From positions 1 through 64,000 of the forward strand of contig BAXG01000027.1 in NCBI GenBank assembly GCA_001310455.1: 64,000 bases of DNA, written 5' to 3'. Each line of letters begins with the position of its first letter. Position 1 is the first letter of the stretch. Positions 9,884-20,699 of the stretch are shown here, piece by piece. The notes beneath the pieces are model-generated. The model was not told where the DNA came from, searched no databases, and saw only the letters and a program-made list of their open reading frames with translations. The stretch comes from Photobacterium sp. JCM 19050. Its GTDB lineage: Bacteria; Pseudomonadota; Gammaproteobacteria; Enterobacterales; Vibrionaceae. The position numbers and the translations under genes are program-made.

Positions 9884-11293
9884 ATGTCAGTAGAAAACGT
9901 TCTGTCGCTGATTCAGGAACATGAAGTTAAGTTCGTAGACCTGCGTTTTACCGATACCAAAGGTAAAGAGCAGCATATCTCTATTCCTGCCCATCAGGTT
10001 GACGCTGATTTCTTCGAAGACGGCAAAATGTTCGATGGCTCTTCTGTAGCCGGCTGGAAAGGCATTAACGAGTCAGACATGGTGATGATGCCGGATGCAT
10101 CAAGTGCCGTACTGGACCCGTTCACTGAAGAAACTACCCTGAACATCCGCTGTGACATTCTTGAGCCAGCTACCATGCAGGGCTATGACCGTGACCCACG
10201 TTCTATCGCCAAGCGTGCTGAAGACTACATGCGCTCTACCGGTGTTGCTGACACCGTACTGATCGGTCCTGAGCCAGAGTTTTTCCTGTTTGACGATGTG
10301 AAGTTCGCCACTGACATGTCCGGCTCATTCTTCAAGATTGATGACGTTGAAGCAGCTTGGAACACCGGCAGCGATTTCGAAGGCGGTAACAAAGGTCACC
10401 GTCCGGGTGTTAAAGGCGGTTACTTCCCAGTCGCACCAGTAGACTCTTCACAAGACATCCGTAGCGCCATGTGTCTGGTGATGGAAGAAATGGGCCTGGT
10501 CGTTGAAGCTCACCACCACGAAGTAGCAACTGCTGGTCAGAACGAAATCGCAACCCGTTTCAACACCCTGACCTCTAAAGCGGACGAAATTCAGATCTAC
10601 AAGTACGTTGTTCACAACGTAGCCCACGCGTTCGGCAAGACCGCGACTTTCATGCCTAAGCCACTGGTTGGTGATAACGGTTCTGGTATGCACGTTCACC
10701 AGTCTCTGGCAAAAGACGGCGTTAACCTGTTTGCCGGTGACAAGTACGGCGGTCTGTCTGAAACTGCCCTTTACTACATCGGTGGTATCATCAAGCACGC
10801 TCGTGCAATCAACGCATTTGCAAACGCCTCTACCAACTCTTACAAGCGTCTGGTTCCAGGCTTTGAAGCACCTGTTATGCTGGCATACTCTGCGCGTAAC
10901 CGTTCTGCTTCTATCCGTATCCCAGTGGTACCAAGCCCGAAAGCACGCCGTATCGAAGTACGTTTTGGTGACCCATCAGCGAACCCTTACCTGTGCTTTG
11001 CATCCATGCTGATGGCTGGCCTTGACGGTATCAAGAACAAGATCCACCCTGGCGATGCTATGGACAAGGACCTGTATGACCTGCCAGCAGAAGAAGCAGC
11101 GGAAATCCCAACTGTTGCAGAATCTCTCAAGCAGGCACTGGATTGCCTGAGCGACGACCGTGAGTTCCTGACTGCAGGCGGCGTATTCTCTGATGACTTC
11201 ATCGATTCCTACATCGCCCTGAAGTCACAGGATGTTGAGCGCATCCAGATGACCACTCACCCACTGGAGTTTGAACTGTACTACTCAGTTTAA
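9884..11293 (+). CDS. glnA: Type I glutamate-ammonia ligase (glutamine synthetase)
   Basis: The dodecameric cytosolic enzyme makes glutamine from glutamate, ammonia and ATP. It has 469 residues, as in E. coli. Visible signatures are FDGSSVAGW, the ATP-binding [16 protein letters not shown] and the adenylylated tyrosine in [10 protein letters not shown] (residue 397 without the initiator Met). I chose the ATG at 9884 (MSVENVL) because GGAGG lies nine bases upstream; the frame opens 21 bases earlier at a TTG without a ribosome site. Its promoter region carries a sigma-54 element and two NtrC sites, so it should be induced by nitrogen limitation. The frame is intact. Confidence 0.99.
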   Translation: MSVENVLSLIQEHEVKFVDLRFTDTKGKEQHISIPAHQVDADFFEDGKMFDGSSVAGWKGINESDMVMMPDASSAVLDPFTEETTLNIRCDILEPATMQGYDRDPRSIAKRAEDYMRSTGVADTVLIGPEPEFFLFDDVKFATDMSGSFFKIDDVEAAWNTGSDFEGGNKGHRPGVKGGYFPVAPVDSSQDIRSAMCLVMEEMGLVVEAHHHEVATAGQNEIATRFNTLTSKADEIQIYKYVVHNVAHAFGKTATFMPKPLVGDNGSGMHVHQSLAKDGVNLFAGDKYGGLSETALYYIGGIIKHARAINAFANASTNSYKRLVPGFEAPVMLAYSARNRSASIRIPVVPSPKARRIEVRFGDPSANPYLCFASMLMAGLDGIKNKIHPGDAMDKDLYDLPAEEAAEIPTVAESLKQALDCLSDDREFLTAGGVFSDDFIDSYIALKSQDVERIQMTTHPLEFELYYSV

Positions 11294-11326
11294 TCAACCA
11301 GTTGCGATTCCTATCGCATAACAATG

Positions 11327-11351
11327 AGCCCACCGCACCGGTGGCTTTTTT
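11327..11351 (+). terminator. glnA terminator
   Basis: A GC-rich hairpin (AGCCCACCG with CGGTGGCT, one bulged C) is followed by six T. It separates glnA from the DUF4124-glnL-glnG genes. Confidence 0.75.
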
Positions 11352-11424
11352 GTGCTTGCTGCCCCCGCAGGCGGACATAGAATGAAGCCATCTCTTCCCC
11401 AAGCGCTCACGAGCAAGGACAGTT

Positions 11425-11986
11425 ATGATATCCCGTACCTCGAGGCACAGCGCGCTTCCCTGATTGCCTTCATTTCAGCAGCATTTGTTGCCCTGGCCCC
11501 TGCACACGCCATTACCGTTTACACCTGGAAAGATGCCAAAGGTGTCACCCACTACAGCGACACCCCTCCAGAAAAAGGACGCAGTGACAAACTGCACTAC
11601 AACAGTGCAGGTGCAGAGCCTGTCAGCTCAAACCGCCCTTCAGCCAAAGTAATTCAGGCGGACAGTTCCGTCCTCGCCAGCAATGACGAGCCTCAAAAAG
11701 CGTCATCCGTGATTCTCGCGACTCCCGGTGACGAGGAAACCCTTCGCAGCAACAGCGGAAATATCTCTGTCAGCGTCTCCCTGGATGCCCCTATGGGAAA
11801 AAACAGTCCCTGCAGGCCTATCTGAATAACCGCCCCTCCGGCCCGCGTTCAACTTCCCCACAATGGCAACTCACCAACATTGACCGGGGAAAACACACTC
11901 TCCGGGTTGCGCTTTTAGAGAGCGGCAAGGAAATTGCATCGACACCTTCAGTAACAGTGTACCTGCACCGGGCCAGGGTGAAATAA
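11425..11986 (+). CDS. DUF4124 domain-containing secreted protein (frame broken twice)
   Basis: A probable envelope protein of unknown function. After the signal peptide (cleavage after APAHA) comes the DUF4124 core, VYTWKDAKGVTHYSDTPP. The C-terminal part is an Ig-like beta region ending in VTVYLHRARVK. I place the start at 11425 because AAGGA lies just upstream and the product then has a normal signal peptide. That requires restoring one base near 11457 (CCC run), and a second near 11805 (A run) joins the tail. The open frame from 11352 reads through the domain but begins with an unlikely leader. A DUF4124 gene between glnA and glnL is, from memory, a Vibrionaceae arrangement. Confidence 0.75.
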
Positions 11987-12068
11987 CCCACCGGACACGG
12001 GCTTACCGCCCTGTCACAGGACGTGACAGATCTCCGTGCATCACCCCGGGGAGTCAGAGTACACTTAA

Positions 12069-12085
12069 TGCACCATATTAGTGCA
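12069..12085 (+). promoter_or_regulatory. NtrC box at the glnL promoter/ribosome site
   Basis: TGCACCATATTAGTGCA is a near-perfect NtrC operator (GCAC-N7-GTGC). It ends 12 bases before the glnL start and abuts the AAGGA ribosome site. In E. coli an NtrC site at glnLp represses this promoter, so the same role is likely here. Confidence 0.8.
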
Positions 12086-12097
12086 ACAAGGATGGCG

Positions 12098-13150
12098 ATG
12101 ACGGCTATGGAAAATAAAGCACTGCTCGACAACCTGATTACGGCTGTCCTGGTCTTAGACGGGACGCTTAAAGTCCGTTACGGCAACCCGGCGGCTGAGC
12201 AACTGCTTTGTGTCGGGCTTCGCCGTCTGTCAGATGAACCGCTGACGCAGAGCATTCAGCACAGCTCCATCGATCTCAACATGGTTCAGGAAACGCTGGC
12301 CCACGGACAAAGCCTCAATGACAGTGATGTCACTCTGGTTATTGATGGCCAGCAACGCAAAGTGGAACTGAGTGCCAGTCCGATCCGTTGGGAGGGCCAG
12401 ACCATGATGTTGCTGGAACTCAAACCCATTGGCCAGCAACAACGCATCAGCCAGGAGCTCAGCCAGTATGCCCAACAACAGGCGGCCAAAGAGCTGGTTC
12501 GCGGGCTCGCCCACGAAATAAAAAATCCGCTCGGCGGGCTTCGCGGCGCCGCACAGCTTCTGGAAAAAATGCTGCCTGATCCATCACTGACAGAATACAC
12601 CCAGATCATCATTGAGCAGGCTGACCGGCTGCGTAACCTGGTAGACCGTTTGCTCGGCCCGCAGCGACCGGGTAAAAAAGCACCGGGCAATATTCATGTG
12701 GTGCTGGAAAAAGTCCGGCAGTTGGTGGAACTCGACAGCCCCGGAAGTATTGAGATAAACCGGGATTATGACCCCAGCCTGCCGGAATTTGACATCGATG
12801 CAGACCAGCTCGAACAGGCTCTGCTCAACATCGTCTCCAATGCGGCACAAATCCTTCAGCCACAAGGCGGCGGTGAAATCCTTCTGCGTACACGTACTTC
12901 CCACCAAGCCATCATCCACGGACAACGGTTCCGGCTGGCGGCACGTATCGATATTGTCGACAACGGGCCGGGAATACCGATGGAACTGCAGGACACGCTT
13001 TTTTATCCGATGGTCACCGGACGCGAAGGCGGAACCGGCCTCGGGCTGGCAATTTCACGCAACCTTATCGACCAGCACCAGGGAAAAATAGAAGTAAGCA
13101 GTTGGCCGGGGCACACCGAATTCACCATTTTTCTGCCGATTAAACAATAA
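12098..13150 (+). CDS. glnL: Nitrogen regulation sensor histidine kinase NtrB
   Basis: A soluble two-component kinase/phosphatase that, with PII, controls phosphorylation of NtrC. A PAS domain fills about residues 1-110 ([11 protein letters not shown]). The H-box is [11 protein letters not shown] with the phospho-accepting His at codon 139, the same position as in E. coli. The ATPase domain has [10 protein letters not shown] (N box), DNGPGIP (G1) and [10 protein letters not shown] (G2). I chose the ATG at 12098 because AAGGA lies five bases upstream and the product is then 350 residues (E. coli 349). An NtrC box sits directly upstream. glnG follows after 12 bases. Confidence 0.96.
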   Translation: MTAMENKALLDNLITAVLVLDGTLKVRYGNPAAEQLLCVGLRRLSDEPLTQSIQHSSIDLNMVQETLAHGQSLNDSDVTLVIDGQQRKVELSASPIRWEGQTMMLLELKPIGQQQRISQELSQYAQQQAAKELVRGLAHEIKNPLGGLRGAAQLLEKMLPDPSLTEYTQIIIEQADRLRNLVDRLLGPQRPGKKAPGNIHVVLEKVRQLVELDSPGSIEINRDYDPSLPEFDIDADQLEQALLNIVSNAAQILQPQGGGEILLRTRTSHQAIIHGQRFRLAARIDIVDNGPGIPMELQDTLFYPMVTGREGGTGLGLAISRNLIDQHQGKIEVSSWPGHTEFTIFLPIKQ

Positions 13151-13162
13151 CAGGGGAACGTC

Positions 13163-14572
13163 ATGAGCAAAGGGGCTATTTGGGTCGTCGATGACGACAG
13201 TTCAATCCGATGGGTACTGGAAAAAACCCTCACCGCAGCCGGTATGCGCTGCGAAACCTTTGCTGATGCCGACAGCGTGATGCAACAGCTTGACCGGGAA
13301 GTGCCGGATGTCATTCTGTCCGACATTCGTATGCCCGGAACAACCGGCCTCGAATTGTTACGCGTACTGCAAAGCGACTTCCCCACCCTGCCAGTCATCA
13401 TCATGACAGCCCACTCCGACCTGGATGCCGCAGTTAACGCCTACCAGGAAGGGGCATTCGAGTACCTGCCAAAACCCTTTGATATCGACGAAGCCGTTAC
13501 CTTGGTTGAACGCGCCCTTGCCCACAGTCAGGAGCAAAAACGCAACCGAAGCGGCAAAACCGAGCAGGTTGATACTCCGGAGATCATCGGCGAAGCCCCC
13601 GCCATGCAAGAGGTCTTCCGGGCTATCGGCCGTCTTTCCCGCTCTTCAATTTCGGTGCTGATTAACGGCCAGTCCGGTACAGGTAAAGAACTGGTTGCCC
13701 ATGCCCTTCACCGTCACAGCCCTCGCGCCCAGAATGCCTTTATTGCCCTTAACATGGCTGCCATTCCCAAAGACCTGATTGAATCGGAGCTGTTCGGCCA
13801 CGAAAAAGGGGCATTTACCGGCGCTAACCAAATCCGTCAGGGCCGGTTTGAACAGGCCAACGGCGGCACTCTGTTTCTGGATGAAATCGGCGATATGCCT
13901 CTTGATGTCCAGACCCGGCTTTTGCGTGTCCTGGCTGACGGTCAGTTTTACCGCGTCGGCGGGCACTCACCGGTGAACGTCGATGTCCGCATTATCGCCG
14001 CCACCCACCAGGACCTGGAAAAGCGTGTTCAGGAAGGCGATTTCCGTGAAGACCTTTACCACCGCCTGAATGTTATCCGGGTACACATTCCCGCCCTGCG
14101 TGAGCGACGGGAAGACATCCCCAAGCTTGCCCAGCACTTCCTGTTGCGGGCAGCAAAAGAGCTCGGGGTAGAAGTCAAAACCCTCAGCAAGGACACCATT
14201 GAGGAGCTGGTTCATTTTGACTGGCCGGGCAACGTACGCCAGCTCGAGAATACCTGTCGCTGGCTGACGGTAATGGCAAGCGGCAAGGAAGTCCTCCCTG
14301 AAGACCTGCCGCCGGAGCTCAGCCGTCCAACAAGTATTCCACAAACAGAAGACCTTGAAGGGTGGCAGCAAAGCCTGTCCGGTTGGGCGCACAGTGCCCT
14401 GCGGGAAGGGAAAGATAACCTCCTGAGGGATGCGTTACCGGAATTTGAGCGGATTTTGCTCCAGGAAGCACTGCAATTTACCCGGGGGCACAAACAGGAA
14501 GCCGCCAAGCTTCTTGGTTGGGGACGAAATACACTTACCCGCAAACTCAAAGAGTTACAGATCGACGACTGA
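13163..14572 (+). CDS. glnG: Nitrogen regulation response regulator NtrC
   Basis: A sigma-54-dependent activator of glnA and nitrogen-scavenging genes, 469 residues as in E. coli. The receiver domain has the acidic pocket DDDSS (residues 10-14) and phospho-acceptor Asp54 in LSDIRMPG. The AAA+ domain has Walker A GQSGTGKE near residue 170, the sigma-54 contact loop GAFTGA near 216 and a Walker B-type LFLDEIGD. A Fis-like helix-turn-helix ([19 protein letters not shown]) ends the protein. It is cotranscribed with glnL. No terminator is visible before the next gene. Confidence 0.98.
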   Translation: MSKGAIWVVDDDSSIRWVLEKTLTAAGMRCETFADADSVMQQLDREVPDVILSDIRMPGTTGLELLRVLQSDFPTLPVIIMTAHSDLDAAVNAYQEGAFEYLPKPFDIDEAVTLVERALAHSQEQKRNRSGKTEQVDTPEIIGEAPAMQEVFRAIGRLSRSSISVLINGQSGTGKELVAHALHRHSPRAQNAFIALNMAAIPKDLIESELFGHEKGAFTGANQIRQGRFEQANGGTLFLDEIGDMPLDVQTRLLRVLADGQFYRVGGHSPVNVDVRIIAATHQDLEKRVQEGDFREDLYHRLNVIRVHIPALRERREDIPKLAQHFLLRAAKELGVEVKTLSKDTIEELVHFDWPGNVRQLENTCRWLTVMASGKEVLPEDLPPELSRPTSIPQTEDLEGWQQSLSGWAHSALREGKDNLLRDALPEFERILLQEALQFTRGHKQEAAKLLGWGRNTLTRKLKELQIDD

Positions 14573-14702
14573 TTCAGGTTTTCTGCATAAAAAGTGGATC
14601 CGCCTTCTAATTTTGGGATATGCAATATACAACTTAGCGCATTAAGTTTGTATCTTGTTGTCACTTATACCTAATTCGGTTTAGAGAGGTACCGGGAAGG
14701 CA

Positions 14703-17244
14703 ATGAGCCAGAAAAGGTTGCTGTCTATGCGCACGGCGGTAATGCTGCCAATTCTGGCTGTGCTGGGGTTAACCATGTTGACCATGGCTGCGGTGCAGTT
14801 TTCCAATACCCGGGACACTGCCCGGCGTGTCAGCGCTGACCTTCTCGAGTCCTATACCAAAGAGATCTCCCACGACCTGGACATCTTCCTCGGTGTCCCC
14901 TTCAACACCAACTCCTTTTTTGCCCAGCGGCTTGGTGACCTTGATATGCTGCACGGCAAGGAAGACGACACTGCCCTTCAGTTTATCGAGTACGTCTTTG
15001 CACCGATGCTACAGGGTATGCCCCAGGTCAGTTACATTGGGCTTGGCAGTGCACAGGGGCAATACACGGAGTTCCTGATTGGGGAAGACAAAAACACCCA
15101 TATAACCAACGCGTTCCGCGCCCATCGCAGCGAACTGTTTGTGATTCCTGAAAGTGACCGGGATATCATCCGGCTTGATGCCCCTGAAAGCTACGATCCG
15201 ACTCAGCAAGCCTGGTACAAAGAAATTGCCAGAACCATGGCGCCAGCTGGATTCAGGACACCAATACGGCAGACGATTCCAATTCTCTGGCAATTACCAC
15301 CGGTGCCCCAATCATTCGCGACGATAAATTGGTGGGAGTCTCCGAGGTCACCATCGAGCTCAGCTCCTTCAGCGATTTCCTCTACCAGCAGAATTTCACC
15401 GACGGCAGCAGCCTGTTTATCCTGGACAGCCAAAAACGCCTGCTTGCCTACGGAAACCCGGACTACCCACATATCAAATTGCTTGAACCGGCCTCCGTCA
15501 GCCCGGACCCCAATGTCCAGGCAGTGTTGTCGCAGTTTTCCCGTTTTGAGGGAGACAAAGCGGAAGGCTCAAAAATCTGTACGCCGTTTGAAGTAAATGA
15601 TGTCAAACAGGGTGTCCTTCACGCCAAGATAACCCCTTACTACCTAAACGGTGACAACGACAACCCGTGGTATATCGCCGTGGTTATTCCTGAGGCCCGC
15701 TTGCTTGGCGACCTGACATCCACCTACAGGATAGGGCTCCTCTCTGTGCTGTTGGTGTCAGGACTTGGCTGCCTGATTGCCTACTCACTGCTTCGCCGTG
15801 TCACCCACCCGATAGCAGATACCGCTAAAGCGGCGGCGCGGCTGGCCTCAGGTGATCTGGATTTCCGCATCCGGCGGAAAATGAAAATCAAGGAAACAGA
15901 GGCGCTCAAAGAAGCTTTCAACCACATGGGCGACCAGTTGAAGCACTCCTTTAACATGCTGCAGGAACAGGTGGATTTCGACATCCTGACCGGCCTTTAC
16001 AGCTACCAGGGGCTTATCCGCCATGCCCGGGCAAGCAGCAGCACGAAAGGGGCACTAATCCTGCTTGGCCTCAACCGCTTCCGGGATATCAACAACAACC
16101 TCGGTCTGAAAAAAGGGGATTACCTGCTGGGTCAGATTGCAGATCGCCTGAGCATGAACCTGCCGTCACGACATACTCTTCTTGCTCGTATCGGTGGGGA
16201 TGAATTTGCAGTCTACTGGCCGGAGGCGGGCAACACGACCCAAACCTTTATGGTGACAGAAAACCTGCTGGCAACGTTGCAAAAGCCTTCTCTGTCGCTC
16301 GAGTAAAATCCAGCTCTCCGCCAATGCCGGGGTTGTTGTGGGTGTGCTGTCAGACACCGATATGATGGACTGGCTTCGCTACGCCAGCCTGGCCCTCAGC
16401 CGGGCAAAAGCGACCGACGCAGGCAGCTACTGCCAGTTTGAAAAATCCATGCTGGCAGAATCCCTGACCCAGGCCCAGATGCTCGGCGAGCTTCGAATGG
16501 CAATCAACAGCAACGAATTTGTTGTCCATTACCAGCCGGTTGTCGACCTGAAGGATTTCCGCCTTTGCGGTGCAGAAGCCTGGTACGCTGGCAAAGCCCC
16601 AACCGAGGAATGGTGCCACCGGGTGATTTTATTCCTTTGGCAGAAAAGCATGGCCTGATTGCCGAAATCGGCCTTTATGTGCTCAAAAAAGCCACCACTG
16701 ATACCGCCAGGCAGATTGCAAACGGCCTCTGGCCGGAAGATTTCCAGCTCCATGTGAACCTTTCAGCGCGCCAGCTGGTGCATGATGACTTTATTGACCG
16801 GCTTGAAGATATCCTGATGGCCAGTGGCTGAAAACCGCCAACCTGACCCTGGAAATCACCGAGACCCAAATGATGGACAACGGCATGAAATCTCACCAGA
16901 CCCTGGACCACATCCGGGCACTGGGAATCCGGATTGCCATCGACGACTTCGGTACCGGGTATTCTTCCCTGTCTTATCTGCATCAGATGCCTTGTGACAG
17001 CCTCAAGATCGACCGCAGTTTTGTGGCCGCAGTGAACGTCAGTGAAACCAACTACAACATTGTGCGTGCCATCATGGCGATGACGCAGGGAATGGACGTC
17101 CATGTGGTGGCAGAAGGCATTGAAACAGAGAAACAGGCGCAGACTCTGGCAAACCTTGGCTGCCATTATGGCCAGGGTTACCACTTCGGCCGCCCGGTGC
17201 CGTTACACGAATGGCACTACCACGAACCAGCCCAACAGCATTAG
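14703..17244 (+). CDS. Membrane GGDEF-EAL cyclic-di-GMP protein (frame broken several times)
   Basis: An N-terminal membrane helix (residues about 9-28) leads into a periplasmic Cache-like sensor. Then come a second helix, a HAMP segment, a GGDEF domain with the full RIGGDEF motif, and an EAL domain ending in HYGQGYHFGRPVP. The EAL motif is intact once a missing C is restored at about 16578 (GCCCTG read as GCCTG). Other breakpoints lie near 15243, 16278, 16309 and 16828, each consistent with one missing base. Restored, it is about 850 residues. Both catalytic motifs look usable, so synthesis, breakdown or both are possible. It lies between glnG and add; I see no evidence for a shared function. 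Confidence 0.85.
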
Positions 17245-17368
17245 TAACTATCGTGCAAATTTGTGACGTTTCATCGTTTTTTCACAATCTGTGCTACTGA
17301 CGTCACGCTCCTTTGTTCTTATACTGGCCGACCAATGCGGAATAGCCAATCGAAGGAGCGCAAACGCC

Positions 17369-18371
17369 ATGATCACCCGTCACCTGCCCCTGACAGATCT
17401 CCACCGTCACCTCGACGGAAACATCCGTGCCCAGACTATTCTTGAATTGGGTCAACAATTTGGCCTGGCCCTGCCGGCTGATAATCTTGCCGATCTGCGC
17501 CCTCACGTCCAGGTTGTCGAAAACGAACCGGACCTGGTTGCCTTCTTGTCCAAACTCGACTGGGGTGTGGCAGTTCTTGGCGATCTGGATGCCGTTCGCC
17601 GCGTCGCCTATGAAAACGTCGAAGACGCCCTCAAGGCACAGATTGACTATGCGGAATTGCGTTTTTCTCCTTACTACATGGCGATGAAACACCAGCTTCC
17701 ACTGGAAGGCGTGGTAGAAGCCGTCGCTGACGGCGTGGCCGCAGGCTGCCGGGACTTCGGGGTAAAAGCAAACCTCATCGGCATCATGAGCCGCACCTTC
17801 GGCACCCAGGCCTGTATGCAGGAGCTGAATGCCTGCTGGCATTTAAAGAGCGGTTGGTTGCCATCGACCTGGCCGGCGATGAACTCGGCCAGCCGGGTAC
17901 GCAGTTTACTGAGCATTTCAGCAAAGTACGCAAAGCGGGCCTTCGTGTGACTGTCCATGCCGGGGAAGCTGCTGGCGCAGAAAGCATGTGGCAGGCGATT
18001 AAAGAACTCGGTGCAGAGCGAATCGGACACGGCGTCAAGGCCATCGAAGACCCGGCCTGATGGACTACCTTGCCAAGTACCGTATCGGTATTGAGTCGTG
18101 TCTGACATCAAATATGCAGACCAGCACCGTTGCCAGCCTGACAGACCACCCGGTTAAGACCTTCCTGTCTCACGGCATTTTGGCCACCCTGAATACAGAC
18201 GACCCGGCGGTAGAAGGCATTGAACTGCCTTACGAATATGAAGTAGCCGCGCCGGCTGCCGGCCTGACGCAACAGCAGGTTGAGACACTCCAGCGCAATG
18301 GCCTCGAGATAGCCTTCCTGTCTGACAGCGAAAAAGCACAACTGACTGCCAAGGCCGCCGAGCGTACATAA
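17369..18371 (+). CDS. add: Adenosine deaminase (frame broken twice)
   Basis: A zinc enzyme of purine salvage converting adenosine to inosine. The TDLHRHLDG start carries the metal-binding HxH. VTVHAGEA carries the catalytic region, GAERIGHG the conserved His, and [10 protein letters not shown] the metal-binding Asp. The ATG at 17369 has AAGGAG ten bases upstream. Two single C losses break the frame, near 17830 and 18056; both turn GCCCTG into GCCTG in an Ala-Leu codon pair. Restored, it has about 334 residues, normal for the family. Confidence 0.93.
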
Positions 18372-18495
18372 TTTAACCGGATTTGATTTCAGTCAGCTTC
18401 CGGCATTGCCGACCTGACTTAAAATGGCGTCTTACTTTTGCGGTGAATACCTTCAGTCATCCCTGAAAGGTACACCACCCCACTTTGGAGGCGAC

Positions 18496-18606
18496 ATGTT
18501 CGACGCCCTGATATCAGCCAGTGAACTGGCTGCTAGTTCCGGCTCAGGCCCTTTAGTGGCTGGAATTCTGGCTCTGTTGTTGATGGCATTCGACGCAGGA
18601 CATTAA
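18496..18606 (+). CDS. yshB: YshB-like small membrane protein, 36 residues
   Basis: A 36-residue frame (MFDALISASELAAS...) has one hydrophobic helix at about residues 18-32. GGAG lies seven bases before the ATG. It ends at a strong terminator shared with hemN. E. coli YshB is also 36 residues, starts with a similar Met-hydrophobic-acidic pattern and, as I recall, lies between glnG and hemN, the same neighbourhood. YshB is linked to Salmonella intracellular fitness. Similarity is modest, so the assignment rests on length, position and topology as much as on sequence. Confidence 0.6.
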   Translation: MFDALISASELAASSGSGPLVAGILALLLMAFDAGH

Positions 18607-18630
18607 AAAAGCCGCAGTTGCGGCTTTTTC
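18605..18630. terminator. Bidirectional terminator between yshB and hemN
   Basis: AAAAAAGCCGCA pairs with TGCGGCTTTTT around a two-base loop, with A and T flanks that serve both converging genes. Confidence 0.85.
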
Positions 18631-18642
18631 GTTTAACCCGAA

Positions 18643-20016
18643 TCAGATAACCCGGGAGAATTGCTGCTGCCTTGCGCGGTCACGCAGGTACGTGTCAAAG
18701 CACATACAGATATTTCGGATAAGCAGGCGTCCTCGAAGCGTGATACGAATTTCCTCATCATCCACTTCCACCAGCCCATCATTGATAAAACACTGAAGCA
18801 GCTTCAGGTCTTCGGCGAAGTAGCTGTCGAACGCCAGGTCAAAGCGAGTTTCTATTGCCTTTTTGGACAGCGAGAAGTTACACATCAGGGTTTTAATCAG
18901 CTCACGGCGGATAAGGTCATCCTGCTCAAGCACCAGCCCTTTCCACAACGCATGGTGCTGTTCATTAACCTGCGCGTAATAGTGTTTAAGCTCTTTCTGG
19001 TTCTGGGCGTAGGTATCGCCAATCATGGAAATTGCTGATACCCCCAGACCCAACAGATCGCAATCACCCTGGGTGGTATAACCCTGGAAGTTGCGGTGCA
19101 ACTCGCCGTTTCGCTGCGCCACTGCCAGTTCATCCTGCGGTTTGGCAAAGTGGTCCATGCCGATAAACTGGTAACCGGCACCGGTCAGCGTCGCAATGGT
19201 TTCCTGCAACATCGCCATTTTCTCCTGCGCCTGAGGCAGGTCCTCATCACGGATTTTCCGCTGGGCGGCAAAGAGTTTAGGCAGGTGAGCGTAGTTGAAC
19301 ACTGACAGGCGGTCCGGGTCCATTTCCAGCACTTTTTCCAGCGTCAGGGCGAAAGATTCTGACGTCTGCTTCGGCAGACCGTAAATCAGGTCGAGATTCA
19401 CAGACGTGAAACCCAGCTCCCGCGCTCGGATAAGCAGGCTGCGGATAAAGGCTTCATCCTGCTCCCGGTTAACCAGCTTCTGGACTTCTTTATTGAAGTC
19501 CTGAACACCGATACTCATCCGGTTGAAGCCTTCAGCACGCAGGTGATCCACCATATCCAGCTCAATTTCGCGCGGATCGACTTCGATGCTGATCTCCGCA
19601 TCCGGCGCGAAGTCGAATTCCTGACGCAGAAGGCCCATCAGTCGCGAGATCTGTGCCTTAGTCAAAAAGGTCGGTGTACCGCCACCCCAGTGCAGCTGGG
19701 AGACTTTCCGGCCACCCATCAGAAATGCGCGCTGGCGAATCTCCAGCTCCAGCACATCCAGGTAATCGTTGGCTTTGTGCTGATGACGGGTGATGACCTT
19801 GTTACAGCCGCAGTAGTAACAAAGCTTGTGACAGAACGGGATGTGCACATACAGCGACAGAGGCCGCTCCGGGTATTGGGTGCAGGCCATATCGAATTCA
19901 GCCGAGGTAAAAGCCTCGTGGAATTCGAGGGCTGTCGGATAAGAGGTATAACGCGGGCCGGAGTAATTATATTTTTGGATTAATTCCTGGTCCCAGATGA
20001 TCTGTTGAGACGACAT
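18643..20016 (-). CDS. hemN: Oxygen-independent coproporphyrinogen III oxidase
   Basis: A radical-SAM enzyme that converts coproporphyrinogen III to protoporphyrinogen IX anaerobically. The iron-sulfur cysteines sit at 62, 66 and 69 in FCHKLCYYCGC, and the SAM-binding GGGTPTFL follows. I chose the ATG at 20016 (MSSQQIIWD), which gives 457 residues, the E. coli length. The HemN C-terminal domain is complete, including CMCFDTYL near the end. It is one of several heme genes in this window. The frame is intact. Confidence 0.97.
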   Translation of the reverse strand: MSSQQIIWDQELIQKYNYSGPRYTSYPTALEFHEAFTSAEFDMACTQYPERPLSLYVHIPFCHKLCYYCGCNKVITRHQHKANDYLDVLELEIRQRAFLMGGRKVSQLHWGGGTPTFLTKAQISRLMGLLRQEFDFAPDAEISIEVDPREIELDMVDHLRAEGFNRMSIGVQDFNKEVQKLVNREQDEAFIRSLLIRARELGFTSVNLDLIYGLPKQTSESFALTLEKVLEMDPDRLSVFNYAHLPKLFAAQRKIRDEDLPQAQEKMAMLQETIATLTGAGYQFIGMDHFAKPQDELAVAQRNGELHRNFQGYTTQGDCDLLGLGVSAISMIGDTYAQNQKELKHYYAQVNEQHHALWKGLVLEQDDLIRRELIKTLMCNFSLSKKAIETRFDLAFDSYFAEDLKLLQCFINDGLVEVDDEEIRITLRGRLLIRNICMCFDTYLRDRARQQQFSRVI

Positions 20017-20143
20017 GACTACACCCAATCTTGCTGAGAATTAAAGAATCCTGCCGAAGTGCTGACTCAGCCCCCGGCTCGGAGCAGATAGTCTGCCACA
20101 ATCCCTGGCAACTTGTAGAGAGGTTCCCGGTACAGGCTGCTCG

Positions 20144-20177
20144 AATTGCCGGATGGATCATAACCAAACCGGCAATT
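20144..20177. repeat. 9-bp inverted repeat in the DUF2489-hemN gap
   Basis: AATTGCCGG at 20144-20152 is perfectly inverted as CCGGCAATT at 20169-20177 with a 16-base loop. Neither flank has a T run, so a classical terminator is unlikely. It could be an operator or an mRNA hairpin upstream of hemN. Confidence 0.5.
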
Positions 20178-20194
20178 TGAGTGCTTGGAAAAGC

Positions 20195-20689
20195 TTAGCT
20201 GGCAAGAATAGGCGCGTCTTCCGGCTTGAATCCGGTAAACGTCAGGATCTCACCCAGTTCGACCTGAATCGCAGCAGCCAGACGGGCTTCCGCTTTCATT
20301 CGTACGAGATCCTGCTTCATTCGCTCTTTCTTGGGTAAAGCCTTGCGAGTGTCACCCCGGTCGAGATCCTTCACTTCATCATAAAGCTCATACAGCGCCG
20401 GGTAGCGCTGCGGGAACTCCACACGTCGGTCACCTTGCAGGTGATCCATAATCATATAAAGACGGATAGCCGCCTCAGCAAGGTCACACTGCTTTTGCTG
20501 AGCTGCAAAGGCAATGACGTTGACGCTTTCTATGATTTTGTCGTTACGTGCAGAAATTGCCTGGTCCATTGCCAGCTTTTGGTGTTGGTTCTGGCGGTGC
20601 AATTTCATCAGAAGCGAACCGGCATACACAGATAACCCGAAAATAATCAGGCCACCGGCAACCAGCATTACTATCACCGAGGTTTGCAA
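20195..20689 (-). CDS. DUF2489 domain-containing membrane protein
   Basis: A 164-residue protein with one N-terminal membrane helix (about residues 5-27) and a charged helical cytoplasmic part, including GDTRKALPKKERMKQDLVRMKAEAR. It fits the DUF2489 family, which has no assigned role. It lies ten bases after yihI on the same strand, in the cluster methyltransferase-yihI-DUF2489. hemN follows about 180 bases downstream. Confidence 0.8.
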   Translation of the reverse strand: MQTSVIVMLVAGGLIIFGLSVYAGSLLMKLHRQNQHQKLAMDQAISARNDKIIESVNVIAFAAQQKQCDLAEAAIRLYMIMDHLQGDRRVEFPQRYPALYELYDEVKDLDRGDTRKALPKKERMKQDLVRMKAEARLAAAIQVELGEILTFTGFKPEDAPILAS

Positions 20690-20699
20690 GACTTACTCC

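Noticed and set aside
12011..12029. CTGTCAC/GTGACAG inverted repeat before glnL
   Set aside because: Short stem with no T run and outside the recognised NtrC box; no function can be argued.
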